Assembly (NCBI GenBank): GCA_030696085.1
Contig: JAUYNL010000049.1
Coordinates: forward strand, 1-62,772
Source: Luteolibacter sp.
Lineage (GTDB): Bacteria; Verrucomicrobiota; Verrucomicrobiia; Verrucomicrobiales; Akkermansiaceae
Direction: 5' to 3'
DNA: 62,772 bases
The position numbers and the translations under genes are program-made. Position 1 is the stretch's first letter, and every line of letters begins with the position of its first letter. The notes beneath the pieces are model-generated. The model saw nothing but the letters and a program-made list of their open reading frames with translations. It did no database searches and was not told where the DNA came from. Of this stretch, positions 34,411-45,200 are shown one piece after another.

Positions 34411-34731
34411 GTCCGCCGCCTACTGCGGATTTGCGCTTGAATATTCCTCCCACGGTTGAACCAAACCCTGTGACAACCTGTCTCAATTCTTGGACACATC
34501 GTCATCGCAGCTCGCTTTGATTTTCCTTTCTTGCGGTTTTTTGCTGGTTATTAGCGAGTTGCGATTTTGGGACCGTGGGCACAGGGAATGCTCATTCGTT
34601 GATGGCTCAAGAATAAAATGCCGGAAGATGAAATGCCGTATTTACAAAAGAACTACAATGGAGGTATTTTCAGAAAATAAGGAATAAATCCACTTGGGCG
34701 ACGTTTAACAACCAACAACCCCACTATCACC
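34411..34731 (+). other. AT-richer leader region upstream of rpoD
   Basis: The 320 bases before rpoD are clearly more AT-rich than the genes around them. A 65-codon frame (34490-34687) has poor composition and is not accepted. The region probably holds rpoD promoters or a long 5' leader. No known riboswitch pattern was recognised. Confidence 0.4.
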
Positions 34732-35592
34732 ATGGCATACGAATCCGAAGGCAGTTTAAAGCTCTACCTGAGAGAGATTTCCAAAACACCTCTTCTCACC
34801 CCGGAAGAGGAAGTCGCTCTCTCCGAGCGCATCAAAAAGGGTGATCCCGAAGCACGATCACACATGATCCGCGCCAACCTGCGGCTGGTCGTCAAGATCG
34901 CTCAAGACTATGCCAACTACGGCATGCCGGTGACCGACCTCATTTCCGAAGGCAACATCGGCTTGATGAAGGCGGTGGAACGCTTTGATCCTGAAAAAGG
35001 CGGAAAACTCTCAACCTACGCCGCATGGTGGATCAAACAATCCATCAAACGCGCCTTGGCCAACCAATCCAAGACGATCCGCCTGCCGGTCCACATGGTG
35101 GACAAAATCGCCAAAATGCGCCGAATCGCGGGAATGCTCACGGAGGCTTTGGGCCGTGAACCCACCGACGAGGAATTGGCCGACGAAGTCGGTGTTCCCC
35201 GCCGCAAACTGGCCATGCTGCGCCAGGCATCCCATCGCCCGACGTCGCTTGATGCACCGATCAATGAGGGCGAGGCAACCGAATACGGTGAAATCATCAG
35301 CGACGAACGTGCCGTCAATCCGCTCGACATGCTCTCCGACAAGAATCTGCACGGCGAACTCGACGGACTGCTTTCGGTGCTCGACGAACGTGAACGCCGG
35401 ATCATCGACGAGCGCTTCGGTCTTAGCGGCCGCAAGGCGCTCACGCTCGAGGAAGTCGGTCGTGAATTCGGCGTGACCCGGGAGCGGATCCGCCAGCTTC
35501 AGAATTCAGCGCTCACCAAAATGCGCCGGGCTCTGCGCAAGAAGGAGAAGCCCATCCCGCGCCCCCTCGTCAGTGGACTCGCGGGTGCCTGA
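34732..35592 (+). CDS. rpoD: RNA polymerase sigma-70 factor, primary type (RpoD/SigA)
   Basis: A 286-residue sigma factor with regions 1.2 to 4 (SLKLYLREISKTPLLTPEEE; region 2 VVKIAQDYANYGMPVTDLIS and STYAAWWIKQSIKRAL; region 4 with the GVTRERIRQLQNSALTKMRR helix-turn-helix). Region 1.1 and the long non-conserved insert are absent, which makes it short for RpoD, but the motif quality fits a group 1 or 2 factor. It directs RNA polymerase to -35/-10 promoters. A strong terminator follows. Whether another RpoD exists in the genome cannot be told here. Confidence 0.85.
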   Translation: MAYESEGSLKLYLREISKTPLLTPEEEVALSERIKKGDPEARSHMIRANLRLVVKIAQDYANYGMPVTDLISEGNIGLMKAVERFDPEKGGKLSTYAAWWIKQSIKRALANQSKTIRLPVHMVDKIAKMRRIAGMLTEALGREPTDEELADEVGVPRRKLAMLRQASHRPTSLDAPINEGEATEYGEIISDERAVNPLDMLSDKNLHGELDGLLSVLDERERRIIDERFGLSGRKALTLEEVGREFGVTRERIRQLQNSALTKMRRALRKKEKPIPRPLVSGLAGA

Positions 35593-35619
35593 TTTCATGT
35601 GTGTTTCAGTTTCATGTGC

Positions 35620-35657
35620 ACAACCGCAGCGGATCGCTTCGCTGCGGTTGTTGTTTT
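35620..35657 (+). terminator. rho-independent terminator of rpoD
   Basis: ACAACCGCAGCG (35620-35631) pairs exactly with CGCTGCGGTTGT (35640-35651) across an 8-base loop, followed by TGTTTT. It starts 27 bases after the rpoD stop codon. Confidence 0.9.
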
Positions 35658-36043
35658 GGCGTTTTCTGTTCGATGCGTTGCGCAATCACACTTCCTGACC
35701 TTCCGTTTGCCGCGTGATATAGCCGAAACTCAGCGGCGCGTCGGCCTTGGACAGGGACAAGGTGGCGGCGGACGGGAAAATGCGAACGTCGCCCAACCCC
35801 CCCCGGGAAAGGACGACGTTCTTTCTCTTAGCATCACAATGTGCGCGCACCAGAGAATCTATTATCCCGCGAACCGTGGTCCGTGTTGATGAACCATGAA
35901 CACTTGTCCTTGCCCGGAACGGATTCCGGCTCGGACAGTGGTGCCGAATCACGAGAACAAACTGCCACAAATCCGGCGGAACGATAGGTCCTGCGGCGCT
36001 GATTCGCGTGTCGGGCGATCACCCCACACGCCGGGATTTCCCC
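35658..36043. other. gene-free region between rpoD and the response regulator gene
   Basis: No frame on either strand in these 386 bases has convincing coding character. A poly-C tract is near 35800. Both neighbouring genes end toward this region, so no promoter is required here. An unrecognised small RNA cannot be excluded. Confidence 0.4.
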
Positions 36044-36673
36044 CTACTCGACGAGGCCGTGGCGCATCGCGTAGCGGGTGAGGTCCACATTGCTGGTGAT
36101 GCCCATTTTTTCTGCAATGCGGGCGCGATAGGTGGAGACGGTTTTCTCGCTGAGTGCGAGTTCCTCGCCGATTTCCTTGAGCGTTTTACCGGACGCGATG
36201 AGTTTGAAAACCTGGAGTTCGCGGTTGGAAAGCGCCTCATGGCTGGCTTCACCGGACCCGGCGGAGAGCGAACCGGCCAGCAGTTCCGCCAGCGCGGGAC
36301 TGACGTAGCGCCCGCCGGCAAGCACGCGTTTCACGGCGGTGACGAGCACGTCCGCCGCATCTTGCTTCGAGACGTAGCCGGCGGCGCCGAGCTTCAGGGA
36401 GCGAATCGCATAGTCCCGTTCCGCGTGCGTGCTGACCACCAGCACCGGCAGGCCGGGCCTGGCACTGCGGATGTCTTGAATGAGATCCAGGCCATTGCGC
36501 CCGGGCATGCTGATGTCCACCAGCGTCAGATCCCAATCCTGCTCGAGGATCGATGAAAATCCCTGACGCGAGGACCCAGCCTCGCCGAACTCGATATCGG
36601 AAAAATGCTCGCGCAGCAGTGAAATCATGCCGCGCCGGATCAGGGCGTGGTCGTCAACGATCAGAATTCTCAT
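36044..36673 (-). CDS. NarL/FixJ-family response regulator
   Basis: A 209-residue two-domain regulator: receiver with phospho-acceptor Asp53 (LVDISMPGRNG) and the conserved Lys in AAGYVSKQD, followed by a LuxR-type helix-turn-helix (LSNRELQVFKLIASGKTLKE, then LALSEKTVSTYRARI). It should bind DNA when phosphorylated by the kinase encoded just upstream, whose stop codon overlaps its start by 4 bases. Targets are unknown. Confidence 0.93.
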   Translation of the reverse strand: MRILIVDDHALIRRGMISLLREHFSDIEFGEAGSSRQGFSSILEQDWDLTLVDISMPGRNGLDLIQDIRSARPGLPVLVVSTHAERDYAIRSLKLGAAGYVSKQDAADVLVTAVKRVLAGGRYVSPALAELLAGSLSAGSGEASHEALSNRELQVFKLIASGKTLKEIGEELALSEKTVSTYRARIAEKMGITSNVDLTRYAMRHGLVE

Positions 36674-37686
36674 GGAGGGGGGGGCGGGGCTTGATGGTTT
36701 GCGGAAAGCGGTATGGTCAACATGACCTCCGTGCCCTTCTGTGGAAGGTTTCTGAACTCGATGCCGCCGCCCGCACCGGCAGCGCGCTCGCGCATGCCGG
36801 TGAGGCCCAAAGAGCCTCCCTGGCGCAACTGCGCGCGATCAATGCCCACGCCGTCATCGCAAACTCGCAGGATGAGCACACCATCCCGAATCTCGCACTC
36901 CGCATCGATCCGGTTGGCCTCGGCATGGCGCGCGACATTGGTGAGCGACTCCTGAAATATACGGAACACCGCGATTTCCACCTCGCCGGGAATCCGTTCA
37001 TCCATGTCCGTCACGGCAATGTGACAGGCGATGCCGGTTTTGTGGGCAAAATCCGCCGCCTCCTCGCGCAGTGCATTGGCCAGCCCGAGGTGATCGAGCG
37101 TCAGCGGACGCAGGCCCGAGGAAATCCTGCGCACCGAACAAATCGCCTCATCCACGGTGCCGGCGGCCTCCACCAGTTCGTCGATGAAAGGATTGAGGCT
37201 GCGGTCGTCGCGATCAGACAGACGGTTCTCGATAAGCCTGAGCTGCATCTTGATGCCGGTGAGTAACTGGCCGAGTTCGTCGTGAACCTCGCGGGCGATC
37301 CGGGCGCGCTCCTCCTCGCGCAGCAATTCGACGCGTGTTGAGAGCTGGCGCAGGGTCTGGATGGCGCTGCGGGCGGCCTCGATGCGGCGTTGCTCGGCGC
37401 GCCGCCAGCCGCCATAGGCCCGGCGCAGGATCAGGTAAAGCGCCACGCCGGTGGTCATCACGAAGTTCAAGCCCTTGATGGATTGGCAGAACCAGACCAT
37501 GTCTTGGTCCGCGACCACTTTTCCGAGTAGTGAGTCGGAAACGAGGATCCAGATGCTCGCCAGCGCGACATACAGCACCGCAATGCGCGCCTCCGGCAGC
37601 GACATCACGCCGACTTCCGCCTCAAGACCCGGAGTCAGCTCCGTTTCCTGCCGGCATGCGGCCTGTTCTTTCCTGAAAAATCTCAC
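36670..37686 (-). CDS. NarX/DegS-type membrane sensor histidine kinase
   Basis: A 338-residue kinase with two membrane helices (about residues 34-52 and 72-88), a short coiled coil, and a HisKA_3 domain whose phospho-acceptor is His135 in RIAREVHDELGQLL. A HATPase domain follows (FQESLTNVARHAEA N-box, CDDGVGI, GLTGMRERA). The periplasmic loop between the helices is very short, so the signal is probably sensed in the membrane or inside. A poly-Pro tail ends the protein. It forms an ATGA-coupled operon with the NarL-like regulator. Met28 is an alternative start. Confidence 0.88.
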   Translation of the reverse strand: MRFFRKEQAACRQETELTPGLEAEVGVMSLPEARIAVLYVALASIWILVSDSLLGKVVADQDMVWFCQSIKGLNFVMTTGVALYLILRRAYGGWRRAEQRRIEAARSAIQTLRQLSTRVELLREEERARIAREVHDELGQLLTGIKMQLRLIENRLSDRDDRSLNPFIDELVEAAGTVDEAICSVRRISSGLRPLTLDHLGLANALREEAADFAHKTGIACHIAVTDMDERIPGEVEIAVFRIFQESLTNVARHAEANRIDAECEIRDGVLILRVCDDGVGIDRAQLRQGGSLGLTGMRERAAGAGGGIEFRNLPQKGTEVMLTIPLSANHQAPPPPP

Positions 37687-37840
37687 GGCTCATTCGACTA
37701 TGCATTCCGCAGGCTACGGTCGAGCCTCAAAAGGAACTTGAAGGTGCCGGGGCGCTGGAATGGATCCGGGAATACGGCCGTATTGACCGGCGCGGACACT
37801 TGCTTGACGGGCCGCCCGCGAGTCGGCGAAACTCTTCCCC

Positions 37841-39028
37841 ATGGCATGGAGAATCGATGAAGCGGTGGAGCGCGGCGAGATCGACAACACCGTCGAGGGC
37901 CGCACCACTGGCCGCATCTGGCTGGCCGGGCGCGCCGAGCCGCTGCTTCTCTCACTGGTGGGCGATTGCTGGCGTGACCTGGCCGGAACCCGCCTGCGAT
38001 TCAAAAACCCTTCGCCCGTGACAGCGGCGGATGCCAAGGGTCTGGAAACGGACCAGTGCGGCATCGTGGGGGACATGACGGCCTCCCGCAAAAACAAGGT
38101 GGCGCTGGTGGGCGACGAGGAATTCCAGCGGCTCTATCAAAGCAAGTCCGCCATCCCCTTCGAGTGGAAAAACACGCTCTATCTGGAGTGGTTCAGCGAG
38201 ATCAACGGCCGGGTGGTGATCGAATCCGCAGGGTATCAGTTGGAAATTTCCCCGCACGAGTGGGAGATGGACGAGGATGACGAGGAGGCGCAGAAACTGG
38301 CCAACCTCAATGCGATGCGGGATTTCATGGCGCAGGTCATCCGCCGCCGCGAACCGTCCGCCGCGGATGGGGAACCGGCCGCGGCGCTCGATGAATACGC
38401 CTGGGAGGAGCGTCTCAAGGAGTCCGACCGCCTGACCGACGCCTATCAGGAAGTGCTGGAGAAATACATGGAGGACGCGGATTGCGAGCAGAAGGAGGCT
38501 TTCGTGATGGGCTGGGACGGCCTGCTCGATGCGCTGGCGGAGCGCGATGAGGCGGGTGAGGGCGGCTACATGGATGAGGACGAGGCCCGCGCGGCGATGG
38601 AGGAATCCGGCGATCAGGATGACGATGATGGTTTTCCCGATCCCGATGACGATGGCCTCAGTGACAGGGAGGACAGCCACCCGCTGCAAGCCCGGGCGCA
38701 GGAACTTGCACTGCGGGCGATGGATGTGGTGCCCGGCGACACCGGCCCCGGCACGCCAGCCTATCAGCTCATTTCCAATCTCCTGCAGGTGAGCGGGAAA
38801 CTCGCCGGCGCACTCAATGAGCGTGGCAGCGGCTACGAACCCGAAACCGGCTACGTGCTGGCGGTGCTGAAACGCTGCCTCAACTGGCTCAACGAAGCGG
38901 TGGCCTGCTGCCAGCAACTCATGGCCGTGGAAGAGGATCCCGATCAACTCGCCGCCCTCGCCCATCTGCGCAGCTCCGCCTTTGAAATCCGGGATGGCAT
39001 CACCGAGCTGCGCCGCGAACTCAAGTGA
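37841..39028 (+). CDS. acidic protein of unknown function
   Basis: A 395-residue, strongly acidic cytosolic protein. The N-terminal part (to about residue 150) is beta-rich (TGRIWLAGRAEPLLLSLVGD, FEWKNTLYLEWFSEINGRVV). The middle is Asp/Glu-rich and probably disordered (QDDDDGFPDPDDDGLSDRED). The C-terminal third is helical (LISNLLQVSGKLAGALNERG onward). No domain is recognised. It stands alone between the kinase and the deacetylase operon, which converges with it. Confidence 0.7.
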   Translation: MAWRIDEAVERGEIDNTVEGRTTGRIWLAGRAEPLLLSLVGDCWRDLAGTRLRFKNPSPVTAADAKGLETDQCGIVGDMTASRKNKVALVGDEEFQRLYQSKSAIPFEWKNTLYLEWFSEINGRVVIESAGYQLEISPHEWEMDEDDEEAQKLANLNAMRDFMAQVIRRREPSAADGEPAAALDEYAWEERLKESDRLTDAYQEVLEKYMEDADCEQKEAFVMGWDGLLDALAERDEAGEGGYMDEDEARAAMEESGDQDDDDGFPDPDDDGLSDREDSHPLQARAQELALRAMDVVPGDTGPGTPAYQLISNLLQVSGKLAGALNERGSGYEPETGYVLAVLKRCLNWLNEAVACCQQLMAVEEDPDQLAALAHLRSSAFEIRDGITELRRELK

Positions 39029-39107
39029 AATGGTGGATTCCACAACCGCCGTTTCCGCTCGGGTGCCACACGGGCGAAAACGGATACCCCCCTCCTCACT
39101 TGAAAAA

Positions 39108-40286
39108 TCAGTCCGGCCCGGGACTGCCGGAAAAACGGATCCCAGGAGTGCGCAGCACGCCTTCCAGCATCTCGGTGGCGATGGGCGTGGCCTCGTGCAG
39201 GAGCACGATGTCGCCGGGGGATAATTTGCTTAGAATCCGCGTGAGCGCCCTGCTTGCATCCGTTTCCACGGCATCGAATCCGCGGCGTGACCATGCCATC
39301 ACCTCCAGGCCCAGCTCCCCGGCGACAGGATGGGTGAAGAGATTCCGGTGTCCGACGGGCGCACGGAACCAGCGGGGTTTGACGCCGGTGACCTGCTCGA
39401 TCACTTGCTGGCAGTCGCCGATCTCGCGGCGCGTCCGCGAAGGACCCGCGCACCAGAATGAGGCTTGCGGATGGGTCATCGTGTGATTGCCGAGTTCATG
39501 GCCGCGCCGCAGAACCTCGCGCGCGAGTTCGGGATGCGCGGCCACCTTTTCCCCGATCATGAAAAACACAGCCTTCACCTGATGTTCATCCAGCATATCC
39601 AACAGGAGCGGCGTGTCGCGCGGATCGGGGCCGTCGTCGATGGTGATGAGGATGTTCCCGTCCCCGGTGCGGCAGCGCAGCGGCCCGAGCCATTGGCAGC
39701 TTGGCCGCAGCACCGCCAGGCAATAACAAAGTGCAATGAGCGCGCCGCAGGAAATCGCCCATGGCCAGCCCCAGCGCCAACCAGAGGCAAGCGCCGCCGC
39801 ATGCAGGGTGATGAAAAACGATAGACGCCATGCGGAGGAGTCCGCGATCGCACACTTCCCACATCCTAACAAAACAACCGCCGCCGCATTGAGCGTGAAT
39901 ATAATCAGCCAGCTCCATGCGATGATCGCGACAGGCCCGTCCGCGTGAATACGGAAGACCGCCCAAAGCGTGCAGACGCCCAGCCACAGCCGCCACTGGC
40001 TGGCCGGACCGCGCCCACCCAGGGCGAGTGGCAGCAGGCTGAGCGTGATGAAAGTGAGCGGCAGCGCCAACAGCACGCCGCCCGCGGTTCCCCAGCGTTG
40101 GCACAGCCACTCGCCGATCGCCACCAGCGCCGTCAAGGGCACCCATAGGGCGAGAAAGCACAACTCGGCCACATGCATCCCCCGTGCCGCGCCATGCCGG
40201 CAGGTCTCGGCCACGCAGGGTTTTCCCGCGCCCCCGAAAACCCGGAAGAGGGCGGACACCGCGCGGTTGTCGGAATGCGGACACAT
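39108..40286 (-). CDS. membrane-anchored polysaccharide deacetylase (NodB homology)
   Basis: A protein of up to 392 residues with about four or five membrane helices in its first half and a C-terminal NodB domain. NodB motifs are present: ITIDDGPDPRDT (motif 1, with the metal Asp), HELGNHTMTHP (motif 2 histidines), and WFRAPVGHRN (motif 3). It should remove acetyl groups from a cell-wall or exported polysaccharide. The ATG at 40284-40286 lies one base after the tamA stop codon, suggesting coupling; ATG at 40178 (MHVAELCF) is a good alternative start directly before the first helix. Confidence 0.8.
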   Translation of the reverse strand: MCPHSDNRAVSALFRVFGGAGKPCVAETCRHGAARGMHVAELCFLALWVPLTALVAIGEWLCQRWGTAGGVLLALPLTFITLSLLPLALGGRGPASQWRLWLGVCTLWAVFRIHADGPVAIIAWSWLIIFTLNAAAVVLLGCGKCAIADSSAWRLSFFITLHAAALASGWRWGWPWAISCGALIALCYCLAVLRPSCQWLGPLRCRTGDGNILITIDDGPDPRDTPLLLDMLDEHQVKAVFFMIGEKVAAHPELAREVLRRGHELGNHTMTHPQASFWCAGPSRTRREIGDCQQVIEQVTGVKPRWFRAPVGHRNLFTHPVAGELGLEVMAWSRRGFDAVETDASRALTRILSKLSPGDIVLLHEATPIATEMLEGVLRTPGIRFSGSPGPD

Positions 40287-40287
40287 G

Positions 40288-42279
40288 TCAATAAGCGGTG
40301 CCGATGGCGAAATGAAAGGTTCCCGCCGGCTCCCCGTGATCACGCGTGAGATTGTAGCCGTATTCGAAGCGTACCGGGCCGATGGGCAGATCAAGGCGGA
40401 TTCCGAGGCCGGTGGCGAGCTCAAGATTCGCCGAGCCGATATCCTCATGATGGCGGGCGAGCGAACCGGCATCGAAAAAGGCGACGGCTTTGATCGTTGC
40501 GCTGATCCTCCGGATCAATTCGGCGTTCATGTTCCACATCGCCTCGCCACCGGTGGCGAAGCCATTGACGGCCGGGCCGAGTTCGCGTTCGGGAAAACTC
40601 CGCACGCTGCGCGCGCCGCCGTTGAAGAGGCGCAGGTCGATCGGCAGATCGCCGCCATCGCCGGAAGGCACGAGCATGCTCCATTCGCCGCCGATGCCGA
40701 TGTCATAGTGCCGGTTGATTTCATGAAACCAGCCGCCTGATAGCCCGGCCATCACATACGAGGTGGAGATATCGCCCGCCGCCGCGCCTATTTGCAGCGG
40801 GATTTGCAGATGCCAGCCGCGTTTCGGCAGCACCGGGCTGTCACGGTAATCCAGAGTCTGGGTGATGCGCAGCCGCGGGTGGGTGTAGTCGGTCTCACCA
40901 AGCTCGGCCTCCGGCAGTCCGTCCTCGCTCAGTCCTACCAGCGACAAGGCGGCTGACAAATCCAGCGAGTAATGATCGCCGAACTTCCACTTGATGCCGC
41001 CATCGAGACCTGTCTCATACACATCATATCCCTCACGGCCATACATCAGCGCGTAGGCCCTCACCATGGCGGAAACGTCCGTGCCATACAACCAGGGATT
41101 GGTGACACGCACGTCTCCTAACAATCCGCGCGATCCCAGCTCGAAGCCGGAGTTGAATCCCCATAGCTTCCCGAAAAGATTGCGGTCCGCATATGTCGCC
41201 CGCGTGATGAATCCCTGATAGGAACCAAAGCCCGCCCCCAGGCTGACCTCGCGCGCGCGCGCCTCATCAAAATGCAGGGTGGCGTCAACCAGCCTGTCTC
41301 CCACAGGAGTCGTTTCCACCCGCGCCGAATTGAAGGCGCCGGTCGCGAGAAGTTCGCGCAGCCGCTTGTTCATCAGGTCCGAGTCATACCAATCGCCTTC
41401 CATGCCCTTCATGCGTGAGGTGATGCGCTCCGGAGAAGTGCGTTCGAGCCCGGCGACGTGCAGTTGGTTGAGTCTCACCCGCGTGCCGAGGTTGATGGAG
41501 AATAATGGAACGAAAGTCGCCGCGCCCAGGCTGCGGCCCATCCGGATGATGGCGTCGGGATAGCCGCGGCTGACCGCCAGCTCCTCCGCCGCGAGGCGCA
41601 TCGCATTGAGGTTTGCGGTGCTGGCCGGCCGCCCTGTGAAGGATTGCACCGCGCCACTGACGAGCTTCACGCCTCGGCCGTCCACGCTGGTCACAGCGGG
41701 CCGTCCGATGTGATGGAGCGGGCCGGGCCGCACCTCGATCGTTAGATCCACCGCGCCGCTCGCGGGATTGGCCGCGCGTTGGAGCAGTGCGGCCTCGGCC
41801 GACCAATGACCGCGGGCATTGAGTTCCTGCCGCAGATATGACAAGCCGGTCTCCACATCCTCCTCGCGAAATGGGGGCTCCCCCGAGCCAAAAGACCGGC
41901 CTTTTTCCGCAGGCGAGGCATACAGCCGGGCGAATTTCCGCGCATCCTCCTCCGGCACGCCGCTTACCGAAACCTTGCCGAGGGATAAACGCTTGCCCTC
42001 GCGCACGACCAGCGTGATTTCATCGCGGCCGGATATATGCCAATCCACGGTGGCTTCCGCATAACCGTCCTTGCGTAGAATCCGCCGCAGGATGAATGCC
42101 GCGTCATCCGCCAGTGGAGCGGATGCCGGTGATGCCCATACATGAGTGAGTCTGGCTCCTATCAAATCGAGCACTTGCGTCTCGCTTTTCTTCCGCATGC
42201 CGGTGATGCGCACACGCGTCTCCGCGCTGGCGGCCTGGACCGCCAGCAGCAATGCGAGCATGACGTGGAGCGTGGACAT
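40288..42279 (-). CDS. tamA: TamA/BamA-type outer membrane assembly protein
   Basis: A 663-residue Omp85-family protein: signal peptide (to about residue 19), POTRA-like domains in the first half (GKRLSLGKVSVSGVPEEDAR, VRLNQLHVAGLERTSPERIT) and a C-terminal 16-strand barrel from about residue 330, with the lid-lock-type segment LFNGGARSVRSFPERELGP. It acts with TamB in outer-membrane lipid or protein handling. Its start codon overlaps the tamB stop (TGATG), and a deacetylase gene follows. It is somewhat longer than E. coli TamA (577). Confidence 0.88.
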   Translation of the reverse strand: MSTLHVMLALLLAVQAASAETRVRITGMRKKSETQVLDLIGARLTHVWASPASAPLADDAAFILRRILRKDGYAEATVDWHISGRDEITLVVREGKRLSLGKVSVSGVPEEDARKFARLYASPAEKGRSFGSGEPPFREEDVETGLSYLRQELNARGHWSAEAALLQRAANPASGAVDLTIEVRPGPLHHIGRPAVTSVDGRGVKLVSGAVQSFTGRPASTANLNAMRLAAEELAVSRGYPDAIIRMGRSLGAATFVPLFSINLGTRVRLNQLHVAGLERTSPERITSRMKGMEGDWYDSDLMNKRLRELLATGAFNSARVETTPVGDRLVDATLHFDEARAREVSLGAGFGSYQGFITRATYADRNLFGKLWGFNSGFELGSRGLLGDVRVTNPWLYGTDVSAMVRAYALMYGREGYDVYETGLDGGIKWKFGDHYSLDLSAALSLVGLSEDGLPEAELGETDYTHPRLRITQTLDYRDSPVLPKRGWHLQIPLQIGAAAGDISTSYVMAGLSGGWFHEINRHYDIGIGGEWSMLVPSGDGGDLPIDLRLFNGGARSVRSFPERELGPAVNGFATGGEAMWNMNAELIRRISATIKAVAFFDAGSLARHHEDIGSANLELATGLGIRLDLPIGPVRFEYGYNLTRDHGEPAGTFHFAIGTAY

Positions 42280-45200
42280 CAGTGAAACGTGAGCCGCCAG
42301 ATGGCGAGAATGCGCGAGTCGCCGTCGGCCCCCATCCCGGCTGATAAAAACCAGCGGTCGGTGATGGAAAGCGTGGCGGTGGAAAACGATTCGTTCGAAT
42401 AGGGATCCGCCTCGGCGAGGCTGAAATCCACCCTGTCCAACATGCCAAGCAGCGGCCGGAGCTGCCTGCCCACGGCGAAGCGGCCGCGGCGGAGTTCCTC
42501 GACGAGCAGTTGCATGGCGCGGGAGGACGCCGCCTGCGGATCTTCGAGCCCGCTGGTGGTGGTGCCGGTGGCGAGCAGGGTCATGATTTCGTTTTCCGGC
42601 AGCGGCGGCGATGAGGTGAGCACCAACTGCGGATCGGATGCGCGGCCATAGACATAGGCGTTCACCCGGTAGGGTCGGGGGTCGGAGGTGCCGCGGATTT
42701 CCAGGACCGGATCGAATCCGGTGGCGGGAGTAAAAAGCAAGGTGCCGGAGCGCACCGTGAGCGTGCTGAATGGCAGCGCCGCCTTCAGGTCGGCGATGCG
42801 CAGCTCTCCATCCGGCGAGGGGTTTCCGAGTGTGCCGCCGATACGGAGATTTCCCGCCACTTTACCCGTGGCAAAATTTCCGCGGATGAGGAAGGGTTTG
42901 TCGGTGCGGACCCGCACATCCAGCGTCCAATGGTTGAATGGCTCCGGCAAGGCCGCCGCCGGATTCGATGGAGGATCGATCCTGGGTAGTTCCGCAGCGG
43001 ATGGAGTGGTGAAGGGCGTGCCCATGGGCAGCAACTCGATGTCCCGATAGAACAGGCTGTCCACCACGCCCACCGATCCCGTTAGGGCGGCCTGTTCAAA
43101 ATCGCCCGTCAGGCGGAGATCGGCGTTGGCGCGCACGATCATCGAATCGTTGCGCAGCAGCGGCAGGTGGTTTCCCGCCACCCGGAAATCCATGTTGGCG
43201 GGCTTGCCGGCCGCCAGCGCCAGCGTGCCGCCGCCGCGCAAGGTGCCGCCCGCAAGGGTCGCGCGCAGGTCGCGCAGCGTGATGCGATCCAATGCCAGAT
43301 CCACCGAAACGCCGATTCCACTGACAGCCGCGATCCGCTCGTCCTTCAGTTCCAGGGTGCCGCCCGTGAGATCGAGCCGACCTTTCATGTCCGGCTTGCC
43401 GAGTTCTCCGGCGACTTCGATATTTCCGGTCACGATGCCAGTGAGCTTGCGCGCCGGAGCCACCAGCGAGGCGAATCTTGATAGATCGAGCCGTGGCAGA
43501 TCGACTCTAGCCACGATCTTCTCCCCGAGCATCGAGTCCGGATCCTCCGCCCAATCGGCCGGCAGGAACGGCATCGATGCCGTCATGGTGGCCGCCGGAA
43601 AATCCGGGGCGGTGGCGCTGCCATTCACCGCAAGGCGGCCATCGCTGCCGGAAACCGCGAAGCGCAGATCCGCGGGCGGCAGTTTCGGTTGTTGCGGCGA
43701 ACGGAGATCCTTCGCTTCCAACACGGCATCCACCACCGGATCGGCATAGGTTCCGGAAACTTTCAGGCTCACCCGGCCCGTCGAGCGCGGATCGATTTTC
43801 GAGGCGGCGGGCAGCCAATCCTTGAGCAAATCCAGCGGCAATACCGCCGACACCAGATTCACCTCCACGGGCCGCGTGTCGTGGGCCAGCGTCTCGCGCC
43901 ATTTCGAGAAATCCGCAGGCACTGGCAGTCGCGAGCTGCCTTTGAGAATCTCCTTTTCCCCGTCCAACCAGCGCAGATCGCCGAGCACTAACAAACCATC
44001 CGCGAGGCGGGCGTCCGCCGTGATCGTCTGGTCTCCGGTCTTCGCGCTCAGATTCCGGGTGGAGAAGCCGACCGGCCAGTCATAGGTGAGCTCACCCAAC
44101 GCCCGGACCGGCGGCCGCCCTTCCTGCGCGAGATTCAGATCCGCCAACTCCAGCAGTCCGCGGTGTTTTACGGTTTGGATTTCACCGCCGCCGCTCCACG
44201 TTCCGGTGAGTTCATACGCGCCTTTGGTGTCCGCCCTCACGATGGCGAGCCAGTGATCGATGCGCGCGCTCCTGAAGCCATCAAACGCGGCGGACCCCTC
44301 GTAGCTGGCGTTTTTAAGATGATAACCCGCCGTGGCCTTGAGACCGTCGATATCGATCATGGCGTTTAACGTATTCTCATTTTGCCAGCGAGCTTTCGCG
44401 CCCAGCGGCGATGCCATTTCCGGGTCCGCGGGTTTCAGGTTCAGATCCACCTCCGCGGAGACGGGCCGGAGTTTCTCCAGCGCGACGGTGAAGTCACCAT
44501 CCACCACCGACTGCGGCGCGGGTGCTGCGGGATCGATCACATCAAAACGCCCTGATAAAGCGGCGACGAGTTTCGCAACATCCTCCACATGGAATTGCCC
44601 GCGCACTTCGGCGGGCGTGAGGCCGCCCGCCTCCCGCGAAACCGGTGCCTCGGCGGTGATTGAAAATCCCGTGTCCAGCGCGTGGCCGCTGGCCGCCACC
44701 GTGGCACGGTCCGCCAGCAACGCGGCGTCCACACTCAACTCGGGAATCCGCCAGTCATCCATGACCACGTTTTCCAGCAAGAGGCGCACGGAACCGTTCG
44801 CATTCTCCAGCGCGGGCAGTAGCTCATCGAGGTTGAGCGACAGGGAGCTCAGTTCGGCGGTGGCGGGCAGCTTCAAGGCGAAGCTCTCCGCAAGCCACCG
44901 GCTGTCGAGTCGGCCTTCGCGCAGGTCCATGCTCACGGCGGTGAATCCCGGCGAGGCGGCGAGGACGAAAACCGCGTCGTTGATATGGAGTTCCGCATCC
45001 GCCGCAGGCCCGCCGCTTTCCGGAAGGGTCACGATCAGACCGCGCAGCCCGATGCCCGGCAATGGAGCGAGCTGATCGAGCATGAGGGCATCCGGATTCC
45101 AGGTGATGGAGGATGATTGCGCCGGCCATTTTTTCCCCGAGGCGTCGGTGAGCGGGCCGAGACCCAGTTTGAAAACCGGATCCCCAGCGGCATGAAGCAG

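Noticed and set aside
34490-34687. 65-codon frame in the rpoD leader
   Set aside because: Poor composition, no conserved features, and it lies in an AT-rich control region.
35599-35889. 96-codon frame after rpoD
   Set aside because: Begins over the rpoD terminator and runs through low-complexity sequence.
37952-39043. Minus-strand frame of 363 codons opposite the acidic protein gene
   Set aside because: Antisense to an Asp/Glu-rich gene, which yields Ile/Leu/Val/His-rich shadows.
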